A stretch of DNA of 14,438 bases from assembly GCA_963693635.1 (NCBI GenBank), contig CAVOBC010000090.1, positions 1-14,438 on the forward strand. The letters are read 5' to 3'. The notes under the pieces are model-generated. The model was given only the letters and a program-made list of their open reading frames with translations. It made no database searches and had not been told where the DNA came from. A program made the position numbers and the translations under genes. Position 1 is the first letter of the stretch, and each line of letters opens with the position of its first letter. The DNA is from CAVOBC01 sp963693635. Its GTDB lineage: Bacteria; Pseudomonadota; Gammaproteobacteria; Pseudomonadales; Azotimanducaceae. Of the stretch, positions 13,585 through 14,438 are shown in pieces.

Positions 13585-14289
13585 TTGACTAGCAAGCGCT
13601 ACACCATCGAGGTCGATTCGGGGCAGGGCATCGGCTTTGAGCTTCGTATCGCTGGGCTCGGTGCAAGAGCGTTTGCATTCATCATCGACTGGCATATCCG
13701 TTTCCTCGCGGCGATCAGCTGGTTTGCGCTCATCGTGCTCATGCGGCTTGCCTTCCCCGGTCTCGTTCTACCGGAGCCGCTTGCGTCGCTATTGGCTCCA
13801 GTTCCGGCGGTGCTTGTGTACTTTCTTTATCATCCAGTGCTGGAATTGCTCATGGATGGCAACACGCCTGGCAAGCAGCAGGCAGGCATCCGTGTCGTCA
13901 CTACCAGTGGCCACGTCCCAACTAGGGGAGCGATCATGGTGCGTAATGTCCTGCGCCTTGTCGACAGCGCGCCAATGCTTTACGTGTTCGGGATCGCGAG
14001 TTGTATGGCTACTGACCTTGAGCGTCGCGTCGGTGATGTGGCAGCGGGAACCCTGCTTGTTTACGCGGCTGAAGATGGGGACGACATATTGGAGGCAACC
14101 TTCCTTGTCGGCAGTGAACATTCCGTCGAGGCGCTCAATCTCGCGCGCACACTCGTTGCCCGGTGGCGTCAGCTTGAGGATGCAAGCAGAATCACGCTGG
14201 CGCGGAAACTCCTGGCCAAGATGGGCCAGACGGACCTGCCTAACCGCCCCGAGGACTTGCTCGTGCGCATCGAGGGACTCGTGCCTTGA
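13585..14289 (+). CDS. RDD-family integral membrane protein
   Basis: Inner-membrane protein of the RDD family, function generally unknown (transport roles are suggested for some members). 234 aa from TTG 13585. 'LGARAFAFIIDWHIRFL' (25-41) carries the family Arg28 and Asp35. Two membrane helices lie at about 36-58 and 64-88. 'DGNTPGKQQAGIRVV' (90-104) and 'RNVLRLVDSAPMLYVFGI', then 'ERRVGDVAAGTLLVY', are the standard C-terminal signatures, with a third helix at about 125-143. A soluble tail of about 70 residues follows. The start is odd: ATG 13575 overlaps the pyk stop (ATGA) as for a coupled gene but reaches TAG after five codons. TTG 13585 has no ribosome site. One T fewer in 13583-13586 would join ATG 13575 to the protein ('MTPLTSKRYTIEV'). 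Confidence 0.85.
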   Translation: MTSKRYTIEVDSGQGIGFELRIAGLGARAFAFIIDWHIRFLAAISWFALIVLMRLAFPGLVLPEPLASLLAPVPAVLVYFLYHPVLELLMDGNTPGKQQAGIRVVTTSGHVPTRGAIMVRNVLRLVDSAPMLYVFGIASCMATDLERRVGDVAAGTLLVYAAEDGDDILEATFLVGSEHSVEALNLARTLVARWRQLEDASRITLARKLLAKMGQTDLPNRPEDLLVRIEGLVP

Positions 14290-14335
14290 TTTCGCCAGTT
14301 TCAAAGGCTGTGGGTGGCGTCGCGGTTGTGCCCAC

Positions 14336-14438
14336 ATGCGCCGGCACTCCGTTGCTGCCGAGATCTCGCACGTTCGGGACGCGCGCACGCTGGACGCGCG
14401 CGCGGTGAGGCAAAGGTTGGTTGAGGCGTGGTTGGGTC
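14336..14438 (+). CDS. Possible 5' end of a further gene, cut by the window
   Basis: ATG 14336 opens a frame that remains open to the window edge (34 codons, 'MRRHSVAAEISHVRDARTLD' and onward). It follows the RDD gene by 46 nt on the same strand, where RDD clusters often continue with further membrane or regulatory genes. There is no ribosome site and no recognisable domain in so short a piece. Low confidence. Confidence 0.25.
   Translation, partial: MRRHSVAAEISHVRDARTLDARAVRQRLVEAWLG

Noticed and set aside
12478..13695. Long minus-strand frames opposite pyruvate kinase
   Set aside because: Pyruvate kinase is unmistakable on the plus strand; these frames carry no domain.

Overview
The window is GC-rich, gene-dense bacterial chromosome. 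The gene families (YejABE-type peptide importer, MaoC hydratase, crotonases, HCCA-isomerase-like DsbA folds, a pyruvate kinase of the Lys type, an RDD membrane protein) point to a proteobacterium, most likely a gammaproteobacterium. That placement rests on family knowledge and is not proven by any marker gene here. I see no rRNA, tRNA, CRISPR array, transposase or phage gene.

Layout. The left edge (47-439, minus) holds the C-terminal half of an SGNH/GDSL hydrolase whose N-terminal half, including the catalytic serine block, is missing. Next comes a plus-strand run: a YejA-like periplasmic peptide-binding protein (669-2753) with an odd repeat-built leader, a 318-nt gap, the permeases YejB (3072-4166) and YejE (4171-5214), then a MaoC-type hydratase (5366-5842). 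The ATPase that normally completes yejABEF is absent. A 420-nt non-coding block (5843-6262) follows, packed with hairpins and short tandem repeats. It separates this run from a minus-strand enoyl-CoA hydratase (6263-7036) and a minus-strand protein of unknown function (7226-7858). Divergent from these is a second crotonase (7977-8888) that lacks both catalytic glutamates. It is followed in the same frame by a 54-codon remnant that resembles the end of a membrane beta-barrel. A minus-strand Eis-like GNAT acetyltransferase (about 9148-10225) appears frameshifted near its start. Two overlapping HCCA-isomerase/DsbA-like paralogues (10484-11783, plus) are followed by pyruvate kinase (12130-13578), an RDD membrane protein (13585-14289), and possibly the start of another gene at the right edge.

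How the genes fit together. The importer proteins would bring oligopeptides (or related compounds) across the inner membrane if an ATPase is supplied from elsewhere. The MaoC protein and the first crotonase are acyl-CoA hydratases of the kind used in fatty-acid or aromatic-acid catabolism. Pyruvate kinase is central glycolysis. The genes look like a mixed housekeeping and catabolic neighbourhood, not one pathway.

The most unusual property lies between the genes. Degenerate tandem arrays with a period of 15-16 bp occur at four separate places (826-916, 5257-5330, 6128-6187, 11953-12012), one of them inside the yejA leader. A palindromic element of about 60 bp occurs twice (6198-6259, 10381-10436). 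Three genes (yejA, the GNAT gene, the RDD gene) each show a likely one-base surplus near the start, at a short homopolymer or repeat unit. This could be sequence error, slippage or decay.
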